A model generated the notes under the pieces. It saw nothing but the letters and a program-made list of their open reading frames with translations. It was not told the DNA's origin and did not search any database. The translations under genes were made by a program, and so were the position numbers. A DNA stretch of 16,841 nt from Acidobacteriota bacterium (GTDB lineage Bacteria; Acidobacteriota; Vicinamibacteria; Vicinamibacterales; CAVVIG01): NCBI GenBank assembly GCA_003222555.1, contig QHWL01000076.1:8478-25318 (forward strand), in the 5' to 3' direction. Positions 7,330 to 13,515 of this stretch are shown in pieces. How positions within the stretch are numbered: position 1 is the stretch's first letter; each line of letters opens with the position of its first letter.

Positions 7330-8205
7330 TTAACCGACGCCGTCGCTCGACCGCCGTTCAACAACGGCCGTGCGCGCGATGCCTCGAAGATCTCGCCGCA
7401 GCCCCATCATTCTGAGCCCGGGCGCGTTCCCGATCAGCGTTTCGATGGCGTCGTCCTGGCCGAATCCGAATTCGAAGATCAGATATCCTCCCGCGCGGAG
7501 CCGCGCCGGCGCGCGGCCGACCAGCCGCGTGATGATCTGCAGTCCGTCGCTGCCGCCGAAGAGGGCGATCTCCGGCTCGTAATCGCGCACCTCCGGTTGC
7601 AGACCGGTCCGGTCCCTGCTGGCGACGTAGGGCGGATTACACACGATGAGATCGACCGGATCGGCGACCGGATCGACCAAATCCCCGCGCACAAACCTGA
7701 TCCGATCGGCCACGCCGTGGCGTTCGGCGTTGCGCCGCGCGACGTCGAGGGCGGCGCCGGAAATATCGGTGGCGATGACACGTGCGGCAGAGCGTTCGCG
7801 TGCCAGCGCGACGGCCAGGCATCCGCTGCCGGTGCACACGTCCGCGATCGCGAGAGCGCCGGCAGATGACGGATAAAGCTGGAGCGCAGCCTCGACAATC
7901 AGTTCGCTCTCCGGTCGCGGAATGAGGACGGCGGGGGACACCTCGAACACGAGATCCCAAAACGCCTGGCGGTTGGTGATGTAGGCGAGCGGCTCCCGTT
8001 GGGCGCGCCGCTCGACGAGGCGCATGTAGGCCGACTGGAAGTCGTCGGGCGGCGGCCTGTTCGCGGACGTGAAGAACTGCGTCGCATCCCACCCGAGGAC
8101 GTGTTCGGCGAGCAGCCGCGCGCCGAGGTCCGCTTCGTCGAGAGAAATGCCGGCCGCGCGCAGGTGCTGTCGTGCGGCGGCGACGCGGTCGTGGAGGGTG
8201 GTCAT
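7330..8205 (-). CDS. prmC: Peptide chain release factor N5-glutamine methyltransferase
   Basis: This 291-aa SAM-dependent methyltransferase modifies the GGQ glutamine of release factors. Its N-terminal helical domain (about 1-70) is followed by REPLAYI, VLIPRPESE (94-101), the SAM loop DVCTGSG (122-128), the acidic ATDIS strand end and the catalytic NPPY at 190-193. It lies directly downstream of its substrate gene prfA, a widespread pairing. The ATG at 8205 begins MTTLHDRVAAAR, which fits the family. A longer frame to 8331 would translate the palindromic repeat and overlap prfA, so I reject it. No ribosome binding site precedes the ATG, because the upstream 70 nt are the palindrome at 8209-8273. 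This suggests coupling to prfA or control by the hairpin. Confidence 0.96.
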   Translation of the reverse strand: MTTLHDRVAAARQHLRAAGISLDEADLGARLLAEHVLGWDATQFFTSANRPPPDDFQSAYMRLVERRAQREPLAYITNRQAFWDLVFEVSPAVLIPRPESELIVEAALQLYPSSAGALAIADVCTGSGCLAVALARERSAARVIATDISGAALDVARRNAERHGVADRIRFVRGDLVDPVADPVDLIVCNPPYVASRDRTGLQPEVRDYEPEIALFGGSDGLQIITRLVGRAPARLRAGGYLIFEFGFGQDDAIETLIGNAPGLRMMGLRRDLRGIARTAVVERRSSDGVG

Positions 8206-8208
8206 GGG

Positions 8209-8273
8209 GTCGGGTGGGGCAGGTGGGTCGGGTGAGGCAGGTGAGCCTACCAGACCCACCTGCCCTACCAGAC
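8209..8273. repeat. CAGGTGGGTC-type inverted repeat (family D) filling the prfA-prmC gap
   Basis: The arms at 8209-8237 and 8246-8273 are near-perfect reverse complements with an 8-nt loop; mismatches are mostly G-U compatible in RNA. Each arm is itself built of repeated GTCGGGTGGGG/CAGGTGG-like units. The element starts 2 nt after the prfA stop and ends 3 nt before the prmC ATG, so it replaces the whole spacer and its ribosome binding site. Confidence 0.85.
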
Positions 8274-8275
8274 CT

Positions 8276-9349
8276 TCAAGACACCGCCGTGGCGTCCCTG
8301 AGCTTCTCGGACTGGTAATGGGTGACGACATTGTCGAGCAGCTCGCCGAGATCGCCGTTCAGCACTTCGGTGAGCCGGTGCGTCGTGTAGTTGATCCGGT
8401 GGTCGGTAACCCGGTTCTGCGGAAAATTGTACGTCCTGATTTTTTCCGATCGCTCCCCCGTGCCGACCTGGCTGCGCCGGTCCTTGGCGATCGCTTCCTG
8501 CTGCTTGCGCAGCTCCATCTCGTAAAGGCGCGACCGCAGAACCTTCATCGCCTTCGCGCGGTTCTTGACCTGCGATTTCTCGTCCTGTTGCGACACGACC
8601 ACGCCGGTGGGGATGTGGGTGATGCGAACGGCGGAGTACGTCGTGTTCACGCTCTGGCCGCCGGGACCGCTCGAGCAGAACGTGTCGACGCGGAGATCCT
8701 TGTCGCTGATGTGAACGTCAACTTCTTCCGCCTCCGGGAGCACCGCCACGGTGGCCGTCGATGTATGGATGCGGCCGCTGGCCTCGGTCGCAGGGACGCG
8801 CTGAACCCGGTGGCCGCCGCTTTCGTATTTCAACCTGCTGTAGACGCCGCGTCCTTCGATGATGGCGATGACTTCCTTGAGGCCTCCGACGCCCGTGTCG
8901 TTGCTCGACATCAGTTCGAGCCGCCAGCCCTGCCGCTCGGCGTACTTGCTGTACATCCGGAAGAGTTCCGCGGCAAAGAGCGCCGCTTCGTCGCCGCCCG
9001 TGCCGGCGCGGATTTCGAGCACGACGTTTTTCTCGTCGTTCGGGTCCTTCGGCACGAGCAGCACCTTCAGCTGGCCAAGCACCGCGTCGCGCCGCGCGGT
9101 CAGCGACTTGAGCTCTTCCTGCGCGAGCTCGCGCATGTCGGCGTCGCCGGAAGAGGCGACCTCTTCGGTCTGCGCGATGTCGCGGACGACGGCCCTGTAT
9201 TCGCGGAAGCGCTCGACCAGCGGCTCGATCTCGGAGAGTGCCTTGGCGTGCTTCCGGTACTCGGACGGATCGGTCTGAACTTCGGAGCTGCCGAGCAGCT
9301 GCATGAGAGCGTCGTACTGACGCTCGAGCGCGGTGAGCTTATCCAGCAT
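8276..9349 (-). CDS. prfA: Peptide chain release factor 1
   Basis: This 357-aa class I release factor recognises UAA and UAG stop codons. The codon-recognition tripeptide PAT is at 186-188 within [14 protein letters not shown], which distinguishes it from RF2 (SPF). GGQ is at 230-232 in [12 protein letters not shown]. Length and order match the family. The ATG at 9349 begins [15 protein letters not shown]; a GTG at 9373 would add eight residues that derive from the adjacent GC hairpin, so the ATG is preferred. No clear ribosome binding site is seen. A 7-bp-stem GC hairpin (9362-9378) ends 12 nt before the ATG. prmC follows on the same strand. Confidence 0.97.
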   Translation of the reverse strand: MLDKLTALERQYDALMQLLGSSEVQTDPSEYRKHAKALSEIEPLVERFREYRAVVRDIAQTEEVASSGDADMRELAQEELKSLTARRDAVLGQLKVLLVPKDPNDEKNVVLEIRAGTGGDEAALFAAELFRMYSKYAERQGWRLELMSSNDTGVGGLKEVIAIIEGRGVYSRLKYESGGHRVQRVPATEASGRIHTSTATVAVLPEAEEVDVHISDKDLRVDTFCSSGPGGQSVNTTYSAVRITHIPTGVVVSQQDEKSQVKNRAKAMKVLRSRLYEMELRKQQEAIAKDRRSQVGTGERSEKIRTYNFPQNRVTDHRINYTTHRLTEVLNGDLGELLDNVVTHYQSEKLRDATAVS

Positions 9350-9361
9350 ATTCAGTTGCGC

Positions 9362-9378
9362 GCGGGGTGACACCCCGC
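9362..9378. repeat. GC hairpin just upstream of prfA, part of family A
   Basis: GCGGGGT (9362-9368) pairs perfectly with ACCCCGC (9372-9378) around a 3-nt loop. In the prfA transcript it would form 12 nt before the ATG. Together with 9428-9467 it mirrors the hairpin-plus-repeat layout at 565-632. Confidence 0.65.
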
Positions 9379-9427
9379 ACGCCCAAAGACTTCGTCAACG
9401 GCTCGTACGGCCACGCCACTCGCGACA

Positions 9428-9467
9428 GCCGCAGGCGCTGCCCTCGAGCGTAGACTCTCGGGCTCGG
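9428..9467. repeat. Dispersed repeat family A, copy 2, upstream of prfA
   Basis: This 40-nt copy matches 593-632 at 37 of 40 positions and similarity extends a few bases leftward (CTCGCG). It is in the same orientation as copy 1. Here it lies in the non-coding stretch between moaD and prfA. Confidence 0.8.
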
Positions 9468-9478
9468 CAGACACGTCA

Positions 9479-9550
9479 AACGCAGAGACCGCAGGGATCG
9501 CAGAGATCGCAGAGAACAAAGGGCGCTGTAGGCTCAGCGCGCTCTGCGTT
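9479..9550. repeat. GCAGAG-type palindromic repeat (family B), copy 1
   Basis: The outer arms AACGCAGAG (9479-9487) and CTCTGCGTT (9542-9550) are perfectly complementary. The left part holds four tandem 9-nt units of the CGCAGAGAT type (9481-9516). An inner hairpin GCGCTG/CAGCGC lies near 9523-9540. It ends 8 nt from the moaD stop, so it may form a 3' structure for the moaE-moaD mRNA. Confidence 0.8.
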
Positions 9551-9558
9551 GATCGTCG

Positions 9559-9804
9559 CTACCCTCCAGAAACCGGCGGCAAAAAGGCAATCTCATCGCC
9601 GTCGCCGACCACATCGTCCATGCGGGCATAATCTGCATTGACCGCGCTCGAGATCGATCGCTCGTACGGCACGAGCTCGGGGAACTCGCCCGCCAGCTCG
9701 CGCCACACGGCGCCGATTGTGGCGCCCGGCGCGACGTCGCGCGCCAGCTCGGCGGCGCCGGCGATATCGCGCAGCCTGGCGAAGAATCGCACCGTCACGC
9801 GCAT
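9559..9804 (-). CDS. moaD: Molybdopterin synthase small subunit
   Basis: This 81-aa ubiquitin-fold sulfur carrier ends in the required SGG. The C-terminal glycine is adenylated and thiocarboxylated, then donates sulfur to precursor Z in the MoaD-MoaE complex during molybdopterin synthesis. The start MRVTVRFFARLRDIAG and the late IAFLPPVSGG segment match the family, and the length is typical. The ATG at 9804 overlaps the end of moaE by 10 nt, so translation is coupled. The adenylating partner MoeB is not in the window. Confidence 0.95.
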   Translation of the reverse strand: MRVTVRFFARLRDIAGAAELARDVAPGATIGAVWRELAGEFPELVPYERSISSAVNADYARMDDVVGDGDEIAFLPPVSGG

Positions 9805-10280
9805 GCAACCCGCTCCGCCTCGGAGCGCGCCCCCGTGTCGTCCGGATTGGCTGTCGCCCCTTCAATCCATACATCGCCACCCTCGAAGAACTCGCGCTTC
9901 CAGATCGGCGCAATCTGCTTCACGCGCTCGATCGCGTAGCGGCAGGCGGCGAACGCGTCCGCGCGGTGGGGGGACGCCGCCGCGATCGCGACGCTTGCCT
10001 CGCCGATTTCCATCCGCCCAACCCGGTGGTGCAGAGCCAGCCGCACGCCCGGCCATCGGTCGCGCGTTTCTCCGGCGATTCGTTCGAAGACCTTCAATGC
10101 GAGCGGCTCGTACGCTTCGTACTCCAGGTGTCTGACGATCCGGCCGAGGTTGTGGTTGCGCACGAGCCCGAGAAATGTCACCACCGCGCCATCAGCGCCC
10201 GCCGGGGCGCTGGCGCCAACCGCCGTGACCAGCCGGTCGAGATCGAGCGGGTCCGGGCCGATCGCCAGAAGCGAGGTCAT
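9795..10280 (-). CDS. moaE: Molybdopterin synthase catalytic subunit
   Basis: This 161-aa large subunit of molybdopterin synthase inserts two sulfurs into precursor Z, using MoaD thiocarboxylate. Family motifs are VTFLGLVRNHN (34-44), LEYEAYEPLA (52-61), H105/R106 and the lysines K121 and K128 in RVKQIAPIWKREFFEGG, which correspond to the active-site lysines of the E. coli enzyme. The ATG at 10280 has GGGAG 4 nt upstream. The frame is open further to 10328, but those 16 codons read through the VRLKPDT-type palindrome and are rejected. The gene overlaps moaD by 10 nt and lies downstream of thiD. Confidence 0.95.
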   Translation of the reverse strand: MTSLLAIGPDPLDLDRLVTAVGASAPAGADGAVVTFLGLVRNHNLGRIVRHLEYEAYEPLALKVFERIAGETRDRWPGVRLALHHRVGRMEIGEASVAIAAASPHRADAFAACRYAIERVKQIAPIWKREFFEGGDVWIEGATANPDDTGARSEAERVACA

Positions 10281-10308
10281 CCTCTCCCAGTATACGAGGT
10301 CCCGGTCG

Positions 10309-10326
10309 GTCCGGCTAAAGCCGGAC
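10309..10326. repeat. VRLKPDT-type palindrome (family E), copy 1
   Basis: GTCCGGCTAAAGCCGGAC is a near-perfect 18-nt palindrome that reads VRLKPDT in one plus-strand frame together with the next bases. A copy with one changed base occurs at 15407-15424. Here it lies in the thiD-moaE spacer, 28 nt upstream of the moaE ATG. Confidence 0.8.
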
Positions 10327-10348
10327 ACGACGGACCCGGCGACGTTTG

Positions 10349-10422
10349 AACGCCGAGCACGCCGAGCTCGCAGAGAGTTTTCTTTAGGATTTTTCTCTGC
10401 CGGCTCTGCGGTCTCCGCGTTT
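10349..10422. repeat. GCAGAG-type palindromic repeat (family B), copy 2
   Basis: The left arm 10349-10378 and right arm 10393-10422 pair imperfectly over about 28 nt. Both are built from 9-nt units (CGCCGAGCA, CGCCGAGCT, CGCAGAGAG), like those at 9481-9516. The right edge includes the first bases of the thiD TAA stop, so the element abuts and partly defines the gene end. In the thiD transcript the arms would form a strong stem with a T-rich loop. Confidence 0.8.
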
Positions 10423-11218
10423 AACGTGATTTTTCACACATGTTCCAGAAGTGATCGAGCGGGCCATGGCCGTGGCCGATTGCTGGCGCGTGGCGGATGG
10501 CGCCGGCCACGTACTGCTGAGCGCGCGACGCCGATTCGGCGAGCGAGAGGCCGAGTGCGAGGCTGGCCGCTACCGCGGATGCGAACGTGCAACCGGTCCC
10601 GTGCGTGTGCGGCGTCTCGATGCGGGTGGTCCGAAACTCAGCGAACGTGCGCCCGTCGAAGAGCAGGTCGACGACGTCCCCGCCACTGCCGTGTCCGCCG
10701 GTCACGATTACCACCGACGGCCCCATCTCGTGAATCCGTCGCGCGGCGGCGCGGGCGTCGTCTGGCGACGCAATCCGGCGGCCGCTCAACGCTTCGGCTT
10801 CCGGAATGTTGGGCGTGACGACCAGCGCGCGCGGCAACAGCTCGGCGCACAGCATCTGCACACCATCGGCGTCGAGCAGTCGATCGCCGCTCTTGGAGAC
10901 CATGACCGGATCGACAACCAGCATCGGCAGACCGAGCTCTTCGATGGCCGCGGCGACGGCTTCGATAATCGCGGCAGTCGCGAGCATCCCCGTCTTCGTC
11001 GCGTGAATCTCAATATCTCCCGCGACGGCTTCCATCTGCGCGATGACGAGATCGGCCGACAGCGCGGAACACGCCGTGATGCCCAGCGTATTTTGCGCGG
11101 TGACGGCCGTGATCGCGCTCGTGCCGTAGACGCCGAATGCCGCGAACGTCTTGAGATCGGCTTGAATGCCGGCGCCGCCGCTCGAGTCGCTGCCGGCAAT
11201 TGTCAGTGCTGTGCGCAT
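10421..11218 (-). CDS. thiD: Hydroxymethylpyrimidine / phosphomethylpyrimidine kinase
   Basis: This 265-aa ribokinase-family enzyme phosphorylates HMP and HMP-P to HMP-PP in thiamine diphosphate synthesis. Motifs are TIAGSDSSGGAGIQADLKT at the N-terminus, VVDPVMVSKSG (101-111), TPNIPEAEAL (135-144) and the anion-hole/catalytic segment HGTGCTFASA with C210. Length is typical for a stand-alone ThiD. No other thiamine gene and no obvious thi-box riboswitch is in the window. It lies 65 nt downstream of the exported methyltransferase on the same strand and 140 nt upstream of moaE, with two repeats in that gap. Confidence 0.95.
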   Translation of the reverse strand: MRTALTIAGSDSSGGAGIQADLKTFAAFGVYGTSAITAVTAQNTLGITACSALSADLVIAQMEAVAGDIEIHATKTGMLATAAIIEAVAAAIEELGLPMLVVDPVMVSKSGDRLLDADGVQMLCAELLPRALVVTPNIPEAEALSGRRIASPDDARAAARRIHEMGPSVVIVTGGHGSGGDVVDLLFDGRTFAEFRTTRIETPHTHGTGCTFASAVAASLALGLSLAESASRAQQYVAGAIRHAPAIGHGHGPLDHFWNMCEKSR

Positions 11219-11283
11219 ACGTCAAGATCCGGCCGCGCCGCCGCTGTTTCTCGCCCGCGGTGATTTCCGCAATGGCGCACGTC

Positions 11284-11979
11284 TCAGGGAGTAACGGGCG
11301 AGCTGGATCCCTTTCCGAAGACCAGCAGGAACTGAAACGGCGGGATGGCGTGCTGCGAGATCAACTGCAAGCCGGCTTTGGATGCCGCGGCGATCACGGC
11401 TTCCGGAGCGACGCGCTCATCGGGTGCTGGTCCCGGGCCGCCTCCTCCGGGATTGTAATCCACCACACCGACGCGGCCCTGTGGCTTCAGCGATCGCTCG
11501 ACGTTCTTCAGGAGCGTCACCGGATCTTCCATTTCGTGATAGGCGTCGACGATGACCACGGCATCGATGCCGCGGGGGAGGCGGGGATCCTGCGCGCTCC
11601 CGAGCACGGTCCGAACGTTGAGCAGGTTTTCGCGCTGAATACGCGCACCGATCGCCTCGATCATCTGCGGCTGGATGTCTTCGGCATACACGAGGCCGTT
11701 GGGGCCGACGCGGCGGGCGAGCCAGGTCGTGAACCAGCCGCCGCCGGCGCCGAGGTCGGCGACGATCGATCCGTCGGCGATGCCGAGCGCATCCATGATC
11801 TGGTCCGGCTTTTGCCACTGTTCGCGATCGGGGCCTTCCAGCAGCCCGAGATTGAGTGGCGCGAACAGCCGGCTTTTCGACTTGGCTTGGGCGGCGATCG
11901 CGACGTCGATGCCGACTGCCAACAGGCAGGCCAGTAGCAAGGGCCAGCAAGTTTTTGTCAAGGCAGAGCGGAAAGCCAT
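11284..11979 (-). CDS. Secreted class I SAM-dependent methyltransferase-like protein
   Basis: This 231-aa protein has an N-terminal signal peptide: a charged start with K9, a hydrophobic stretch about 12-30 and an AQA cleavage site near 30-32. A Rossmann methyltransferase domain follows, with motif I VADLGAGGG (73-81), YAEDIQPQM (98-106), VIVDAYHEM and an RVGVVDYNPGG strand. Methyltransferases need SAM, which is not known to be present in the periplasm, so export is puzzling. C18 follows LLA but is inside the hydrophobic core, so a lipoprotein is less likely. The ATG at 11979 is chosen; the preceding TTG adds one residue. No ribosome binding site is seen, and a CATAAT box ends 7 nt before the ATG. 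It lies downstream of fdhE. Substrate unknown. Confidence 0.82.
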   Translation of the reverse strand: MAFRSALTKTCWPLLLACLLAVGIDVAIAAQAKSKSRLFAPLNLGLLEGPDREQWQKPDQIMDALGIADGSIVADLGAGGGWFTTWLARRVGPNGLVYAEDIQPQMIEAIGARIQRENLLNVRTVLGSAQDPRLPRGIDAVVIVDAYHEMEDPVTLLKNVERSLKPQGRVGVVDYNPGGGGPGPAPDERVAPEAVIAAASKAGLQLISQHAIPPFQFLLVFGKGSSSPVTP

Positions 11980-11986
11980 CAAGACT

Positions 11987-12007
11987 ATTATGGTCGATCT
12001 CTCGACC
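11987..12007 (-). promoter_or_regulatory. -10-like box with an abutting perfect dyad upstream of the methyltransferase
   Basis: CATAAT (minus strand, 11992-11987) lies 7 nt before the ATG at 11979. The adjoining sequence GGTCGA-TCTC-TCGACC (11992-12007) is a perfect 6-bp dyad with a 4-nt centre, placed where the -10/-35 spacer would be. It could be an operator or simply a small hairpin. Confidence 0.35.
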
Positions 12008-12014
12008 TCTTCTT

Positions 12015-12034
12015 GAACGCGCCCCGGTGCGTTC
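12015..12034. other. Small hairpin between fdhE and the methyltransferase
   Basis: GAACGC (12015-12020) and GCGTTC (12029-12034) pair around an 8-nt loop in the 78-nt spacer. No T tract follows on the minus strand, so terminator function is doubtful. Confidence 0.35.
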
Positions 12035-12057
12035 GACCCGTTCTTCCTCGTGATGAA

Positions 12058-13002
12058 TTAGCGACGCGGCGTGCGTGTCGCGACACCTGGGAGGGGCGGA
12101 CGCGTGTGCCCGCGCTCCATGGCGGTCAGGTCGAGATCCATCGTTTCCAGGTCCGCGATCGCGAGCAGGGGAAACGGCGACAGGGCGGGGACGTCGACGG
12201 TCTTTAAATACCCCGCGCAGCGGCTGCAGAGCTCGATTCGGCGGTCCCTGCGTTCTTCGTCAGCAGCGGCGGTGACGAACGGATCGGCGTCCTCTTCGCA
12301 ATAGATGCACGCGTAGGTGGCGAGCTCCCACGCCACCGCGCAGAATGAACAACGCAGAACGCGGCGTCCGCCGACCACTTCGGCGAGCGCCGGCCACGAT
12401 CCGCAGGCCGGGCAGTACCCGCGATTCCAGCTTGTGAGAGCCGCGCCGAGAGAAGTGACCGCATTTGCTGCCGCGTTGGCGAAGAGTGCGCGCTGCAGCG
12501 CGTGCGCGAACGGACTCACCGCAAGCTCGGCGACGAGCCACACGAGATCCGGCGCGAGACCGCGATGAACCGCGCCGGTGCGGATCGCGATCTGATCGCG
12601 GGCGAGCGATGCGGCCAGCAGCGACCCCGCTTCCATGCCGCCGCTTTCGAGGGCGGACTGGATGTGCTCGGCAGCTTCGCCTGCGCCCCCCGACGCCAAC
12701 GCCCCGCACAGCTCCAACAACGCAGCGTGCAGCAGCTGGACGGGGAGCGGAATGGGTTCGCCCGCCAACACCGGTACTCCACGCGCCAGCTTCCTCTCGA
12801 TGTATTTGGGCGGCAAGGAGAGGCGCGGAAGCCGACCGCTGTCAATTGTGTGGGCCAGGTCGATGACCAGGGTGAGCAGGCGCTGCTGTAGATCGACCGC
12901 CGGCTTGAGATCGGGCCGGCGCTCGAGAATCCCGTTCCACCGCCGCTCGGCGGCGTCCAGCAGGCGATCGCGAGAGACCGGGGCGACGGGAACATACGGC
13001 AT
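12058..13002 (-). CDS. fdhE: Formate dehydrogenase accessory protein FdhE
   Basis: This 314-aa protein matches FdhE, a cytoplasmic rubredoxin-like factor that helps mature respiratory formate dehydrogenases. The N-terminal half is helical. The C-terminal half carries four CxxC pairs: C197/C200 (CPACGSWP), C218/C221 (CSFC), C232/C235 (CIYC) and C259/C262 (CSRC), followed by the family's conserved late segment with DLETMDLD. Eight cysteines suggest two metal sites. The ATG at 13002 comes 1 nt after the stop of an aldehyde-dehydrogenase-like remnant, with no ribosome binding site, so translation may depend on re-initiation. No formate dehydrogenase gene is in view, but moaE/moaD lie downstream on the same strand. 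Confidence 0.9.
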   Translation of the reverse strand: MPYVPVAPVSRDRLLDAAERRWNGILERRPDLKPAVDLQQRLLTLVIDLAHTIDSGRLPRLSLPPKYIERKLARGVPVLAGEPIPLPVQLLHAALLELCGALASGGAGEAAEHIQSALESGGMEAGSLLAASLARDQIAIRTGAVHRGLAPDLVWLVAELAVSPFAHALQRALFANAAANAVTSLGAALTSWNRGYCPACGSWPALAEVVGGRRVLRCSFCAVAWELATYACIYCEEDADPFVTAAADEERRDRRIELCSRCAGYLKTVDVPALSPFPLLAIADLETMDLDLTAMERGHTRPPLPGVATRTPRR

Positions 13003-13003
13003 G

Positions 13004-13123
13004 CTAGTGGGCGTCGCCGGCCAGGCAGGTGACCCCGCTCGCTGAGCGATCGAACGGGTTTCTCACCTCGAGCGTCTGTTTGGTCCGTTCCCCGGCCACA
13101 AACACTGCAAACTCATGGGGCAT
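13004..13123 (-). pseudogene. Remnant resembling the N-terminus of an aldehyde dehydrogenase
   Basis: This 39-codon frame starts MPHEFAVFVAGER and continues TLEVRNPFDRSASG, which resembles the start of NAD(P)-dependent aldehyde dehydrogenases (F-x-x-G-E-W ... V-x-N-P-x-D-G-x-x-x-G). It ends after GDAH with TAG, 1 nt before the fdhE ATG. A full enzyme would have about 470-500 residues, so nearly all of the gene is absent. Its own start lies 5 nt after a TATACT box, so it may still be transcribed and now serve as a leader peptide for fdhE. The match rests on about 25 residues and could be coincidental. Confidence 0.5.
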
Positions 13124-13128
13124 GGGGC

Positions 13129-13134
13129 AGTATA
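13129..13134 (-). promoter_or_regulatory. -10-like box of the fdhE transcription unit
   Basis: TATACT on the minus strand ends 5 nt before the ATG at 13123, again predicting a leaderless transcript. It is back to back with the erpA promoter on the other strand. No good -35 is visible. Confidence 0.4.
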
Positions 13135-13147
13135 TCAACGGGGTTGT

Positions 13148-13156
13148 TGTTATAAT
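13148..13156 (+). promoter_or_regulatory. Extended -10 promoter of the erpA-like gene
   Basis: TGTTATAAT is a perfect extended -10 element (TGn plus TATAAT, hexamer at 13151-13156). No recognisable -35 is present, which extended -10 promoters tolerate. A start near 13163 leaves a leader of about 22 nt that contains the ribosome binding site. Confidence 0.6.
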
Positions 13157-13169
13157 GGTGGGTGATTCT

Positions 13170-13175
13170 GAGGAG
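13170..13175 (+). promoter_or_regulatory. Ribosome binding site of the erpA-like gene
   Basis: GAGGAG lies 9 nt before the ATG at 13185 and fixes that start over longer in-frame options (the frame is open back to 13029). Confidence 0.65.
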
Positions 13176-13184
13176 AGTCTCTCA

Positions 13185-13514
13185 ATGATTAACGTATCCG
13201 AAACGGCTGCGGCGAAGATTAGCGAGCTGTTGACCGAAGAAAACAAGGCCGGCAGCGGCCTCCGGGTGTTCGTGCAGGGTGGCGGGTGCTCCGGGTTCCA
13301 GTACGGGCTGATGATCGAGGAGAACGGCCAGGGCGCCGGCGATCTGGTGTTCGAATCGCACGGCGTCAAGCTGTTCGTGGATCCGATCAGCGTCCGCTAC
13401 CTCAAAGGGGCGGAGGTCGACTTTGTCGACACGATCGCCGGCGGTGGCTTCACGATCAAGAATCCGACCGCCACATCGACCTGCGGCTGCGGGCAGTCCT
13501 TCACCGTGGAGTAA
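13185..13514 (+). CDS. erpA: A-type iron-sulfur carrier protein (ErpA/IscA family)
   Basis: This 109-aa protein has the three conserved cysteines of A-type carriers: C35 in GGGCSGFQYG and C100/C102 in STCGCGQSF at the C-terminus. The family hands iron-sulfur clusters to apoproteins in the cytoplasm. FVDPISVRYLKGAEVDFVD and GFTIKNPTA are typical of ErpA, which is why I prefer it over IscA or SufA, though the sub-type is not certain. It is preceded by an extended -10 promoter and a good ribosome binding site. It is followed after 76 nt by the Fur-ferritin fusion, and no isc or suf genes are visible. The pair suggests an iron-responsive unit. Confidence 0.92.
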   Translation: MINVSETAAAKISELLTEENKAGSGLRVFVQGGGCSGFQYGLMIEENGQGAGDLVFESHGVKLFVDPISVRYLKGAEVDFVDTIAGGGFTIKNPTATSTCGCGQSFTVE

Positions 13515-13515
13515 A

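Noticed and set aside
8206..8331. Longer prmC start giving 42 extra residues
   Set aside because: The extension translates the palindromic repeat (GLVGQVGLVG...) and overlaps prfA. The ATG at 8205 matches the family start.
9481..9516. Four 9-nt tandem units as a possible CRISPR or minisatellite
   Set aside because: The units have no spacers and are far too short for CRISPR. They are the arm of a palindromic element.
10281..10328. Longer moaE start giving MSGFSRTDRDLV...
   Set aside because: These codons come from the VRLKPDT-type palindrome. The ATG at 10280 has a ribosome binding site.
10281..10420. Molybdenum cofactor or thiamine riboswitch near thiD/moaE
   Set aside because: The spacer is explained by two palindromic repeats. 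I see no conserved thi-box or moco-element sequence.
10450..11263. 270-codon plus-strand frame opposite thiD
   Set aside because: It is antisense to thiD, has an arginine-rich shadow composition, and has no recognisable domain or ribosome site.
11919..11930. Lipobox-like LLAC in the exported methyltransferase
   Set aside because: The cysteine sits in the middle of the hydrophobic stretch with a further hydrophobic run and an AQA site after it, so signal peptidase I cleavage is more likely.
13124..13170. A Fur box in front of erpA
   Set aside because: No sequence close to the GATAAT-type inverted hexamers is present. The AT-rich patch is explained by the -10 boxes.
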